DNA of 64,000 nucleotides from Chytridium lagenaria (taxonomy: Eukaryota; Chytridiomycota; Chytridiomycetes; Chytridiales; Chytridiaceae): the NCBI GenBank assembly GCA_025449115.1, contig JAHLKC010000137.1, forward strand, positions 1 to 64,000, written 5' to 3'. The notes below the pieces were generated by a model. It was not told the origin of the DNA. It did not search any database and saw only the letters and a program-made list of their open reading frames with translations. Positions within the stretch are counted from its first letter, which is position 1. Each line of letters starts with the position of its first letter. The translations under genes were made by a program, and so were the position numbers. Of the stretch, positions 61,845-64,000 are shown one piece after another.

Positions 61845-64000
61845 TTAGTGCCCTTGTTCGAAAAGTTCTCGACTTATGGGTGATACGTCTGCAGACGCAA
61901 GCACCTCATCCTCCATCATCAAACTCGACGATTCATGAGATAGTTTTGATAGATGGCTTAGCAGCCCATCTGGTGTGGTATCCTGACCATCGATAATGGC
62001 GCTTGGCGCGAGAAGATGGTTCTCTCTCACGTAAAAACACATGTACCTGCATAATTTGATGTCAATTACTTTGCTAGTCCGAAAATTTTTAAAAAGAACA
62101 CCGCAATAGCCATAAACGAAATGTAAAGGGGCTATTAACAGACACAACGTGAACGAATTGACAGTGAAAAAGGGAAAAAACAGTAATGGGTTAAAAGGTA
62201 AATCATCAACTTACACTTTACTCTCTAGCACGTCTTTCAACGTCGCCATCTGGACGTTATGATCGTCAAACGAAAACCACTAATTTGAACTCAGCGATTG
62301 TCATTAAAGATAATCACCTCTCCGCGACTCTTCACATAAGCCGTGTAATGTCCAGTCTCAAGTTTACCCTGATGGTTAATTACCGCAAACAAACTATAAC
62401 GATAATCTGGACAGAATCGCTAATAAAAGCATATTAACTACAGAACAGGCATTATGCAAATGGCTTACGTTAGAGGATCAAAGGAGATAAGACCTTTTGT
62501 AGAATGCTTCTTTGAGCTTGTTGAATCCTTCTTGCTCTTCTTTGTACGTGATTTGACAGATCTCGTCGTATATGGTGTCATATCAAGCTCGACAGGAATT
62601 TTAACAAATGTTTCAACCTTCGACCCTTGACCAGAATGCTCAAAACGCTAATATACCATAATAAAGGTTAGCATGCTGAACCCGCAATTTTTTTCAGTAA
62701 AATCAAGAAATAATATTAACCTTGAGCTGAATGGAGAGAACAGGAGGAAGAGTTTTGACGGTGACATGTTTAATCGACTCAATCTCTTTCGGAGGAGCCC
62801 CAGGAGTGGGAGGAGTATTCAAAACTGATTCGGTCTTGGCACAATCCGGGTTGCCACATTGATATGCGGTAAGCTTCTCAGCCGCAAAATTCCTATTCGA
62901 CCAAAACTTAAATAAAACACCAACAAAAAGTGAATACCAACCTTTCCAAGCATTCCAAAAGTGTGCAATGATCATCCTTGCCCTTAGATTTGGCATCTGA
63001 CTTGCTTTCGGGGTGGCATCGGCAATGGTCTGACCCGACTTCTTCTTCGAGCTACTCTTGCTGGACTTGCTGCTTTTGGAATGTCGAATTGTGAGGGAAA
63101 GGTCAAAAATAGGATCATGTGTAGTGGTGATGTTATGGCACTTTTGGCAGGTTACTTCAGATTGAAGAACGCCTGCAAACACGGTGTGGATGATGCATTT
63201 GCAGCTGGTGTTGGATCCAGAGTCGAGAGATCCTACAGGGCTTTAATTAGGATGTGAGTAAAACGTAGGTCTCACCGAGAACTGGTATGGATCAGGTTTA
63301 ATAGGACATGAAACATTCAGCCATCGTGCTGTGCGGGTGACCAAGAGAAGAGTTTGATTTCCACAAAGAATAGATGAATGACGTAGCGAAGGAGTATTCT
63401 GACCATTAAAAAACTTTGCGGCAACTATTAGTATGTAATTAAGAAAAAAAGCCATACTTTGTGTATAGATTATCCAGCTCACACGCAAGACAAATCTGTT
63501 TTGCGGCCTTGACCTTGCAAAGTTGCGGATTGTGTTTGTCACTCATGAAATGAATGCGCATCAACGGGTTGTGAATGAACGTTTGGAGCACAACGTTTAA
63601 ATAACACTTTTTACCGTAGGTAAGCATGAGACAAATCGAACTGAACATACCGTGGCGCCCATGTTTCGAAGTCCTCTAATCCCGGAACATTTTTTAGCAG
63701 GTGAAGACCACTTCTTAATTCCCTTCGCCTCATCTATACTGGGCATCCACTCTGAAGTGCGAACGCGCTTGATTCCGGGATCTTTAAAGATAAATCGCGT
63801 TTTCCAGCGTAATCTATATACCTTTGAATCTGGAAATCAGAGAGTCCATCCTAAATCGCTCCGAGTGGATTACACGGTCAAAATCAATGTCGTAGACGTA
63901 ATCCTTGCATTGATGACAATAGATGGCGTGATGTCCTAACTCCATAGCTTTCTTTGTTAATATAATGCCAAAATGATAGTACGTACCAAATATATGCCCT
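61845..64000 (-). CDS. UBP8: SAGA deubiquitinase UBP8/USP22 (5' end outside window)
   Basis: This cysteine protease removes ubiquitin from histone H2B within the SAGA complex. The N-terminal zinc-finger ubiquitin-binding domain is partly visible at 63790-63950: [20 protein letters not shown]. The Cys box spans an exon junction: GLRNMGAT then [10 protein letters not shown] (about 63590-63665; the Cys is catalytic). Zinc-binding CxxC pairs follow, and [20 protein letters not shown] (about 63150). Later blocks are [48 protein letters not shown] (catalytic His, about 62350) and WFSFDDH. The C-terminus is extended beyond yeast Ubp8 by about 50 residues before the stop at 61845. The first exon lies beyond base 64000. 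Confidence 0.9.

Overview
This window is nuclear DNA from an intron-rich but compact eukaryote that builds a motile flagellum. Most genes have several short GT-AG introns (about 40-300 nt) and very little DNA between genes. It carries an outer-arm axonemal dynein light chain (DNAL4-like), a dynein-2 Tctex-type light chain and a nephrocystin-1-like transition-zone protein. Together with fungal-looking housekeeping genes this suggests a zoosporic (chytrid-like) fungus. Another flagellated opisthokont cannot be excluded from sequence alone.

Layout. 0-8 kb: a decayed PIF/Harbinger-type transposase fragment, DNAL4, a BRPF/NTO1 chromatin reader on the minus strand, and a poorly resolved secreted/GPI-anchored-like gene. 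8-19 kb: an OST4-like protein with an N-terminal extension, a mitochondrial uS3-like ribosomal protein, a PEX39-like protein, a SWI/SNF SMARCD subunit, ARPC1, PLRG1 and methylmalonate-semialdehyde dehydrogenase. 19-29 kb: a coiled-coil protein, two tandem paralogues of a short secreted protein that I do not recognise, ribonucleotide reductase small subunit and a divergent G-alpha. 29-41 kb: HEATR5/LAA1, an NPHP1-like gene head-to-head with a Tctex-type dynein light chain, and a NUG1/GNL3L GTPase. 41-54 kb: SPN1/IWS1, a RasGEF, LEO1, dynactin p25 (DCTN5), the DEAH helicase DHX35 and isovaleryl-CoA dehydrogenase. 54-64 kb: an intronless F-box/LRR protein, a Gbp2-like RRM protein, a HAD-family phosphatase and the UBP8/USP22 deubiquitinase, which runs off the right edge.

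Functional themes are flagellum and microtubule motors (DNAL4, DYNLT2B-like, NPHP1-like, DCTN5), transcription and chromatin (BRPF, SMARCD, SPN1, LEO1, UBP8), RNA processing (PLRG1, DHX35, Gbp2-like), Ras/G-protein signalling and mitochondrial branched-chain amino-acid catabolism. Nothing suggests an operon or a dedicated cluster, except that several divergent gene pairs share very short promoters (57, 78 and 174 bp).

A striking property of the whole window is that conserved genes are repeatedly broken by single-base gains or losses, mostly in homopolymer runs. Splicing plus one-base corrections restores conserved protein in each case. I read these as assembly errors of a long-read draft, not as pseudogenes, so exon boundaries below are inferred and CDS spans run from start codon to stop codon across introns.
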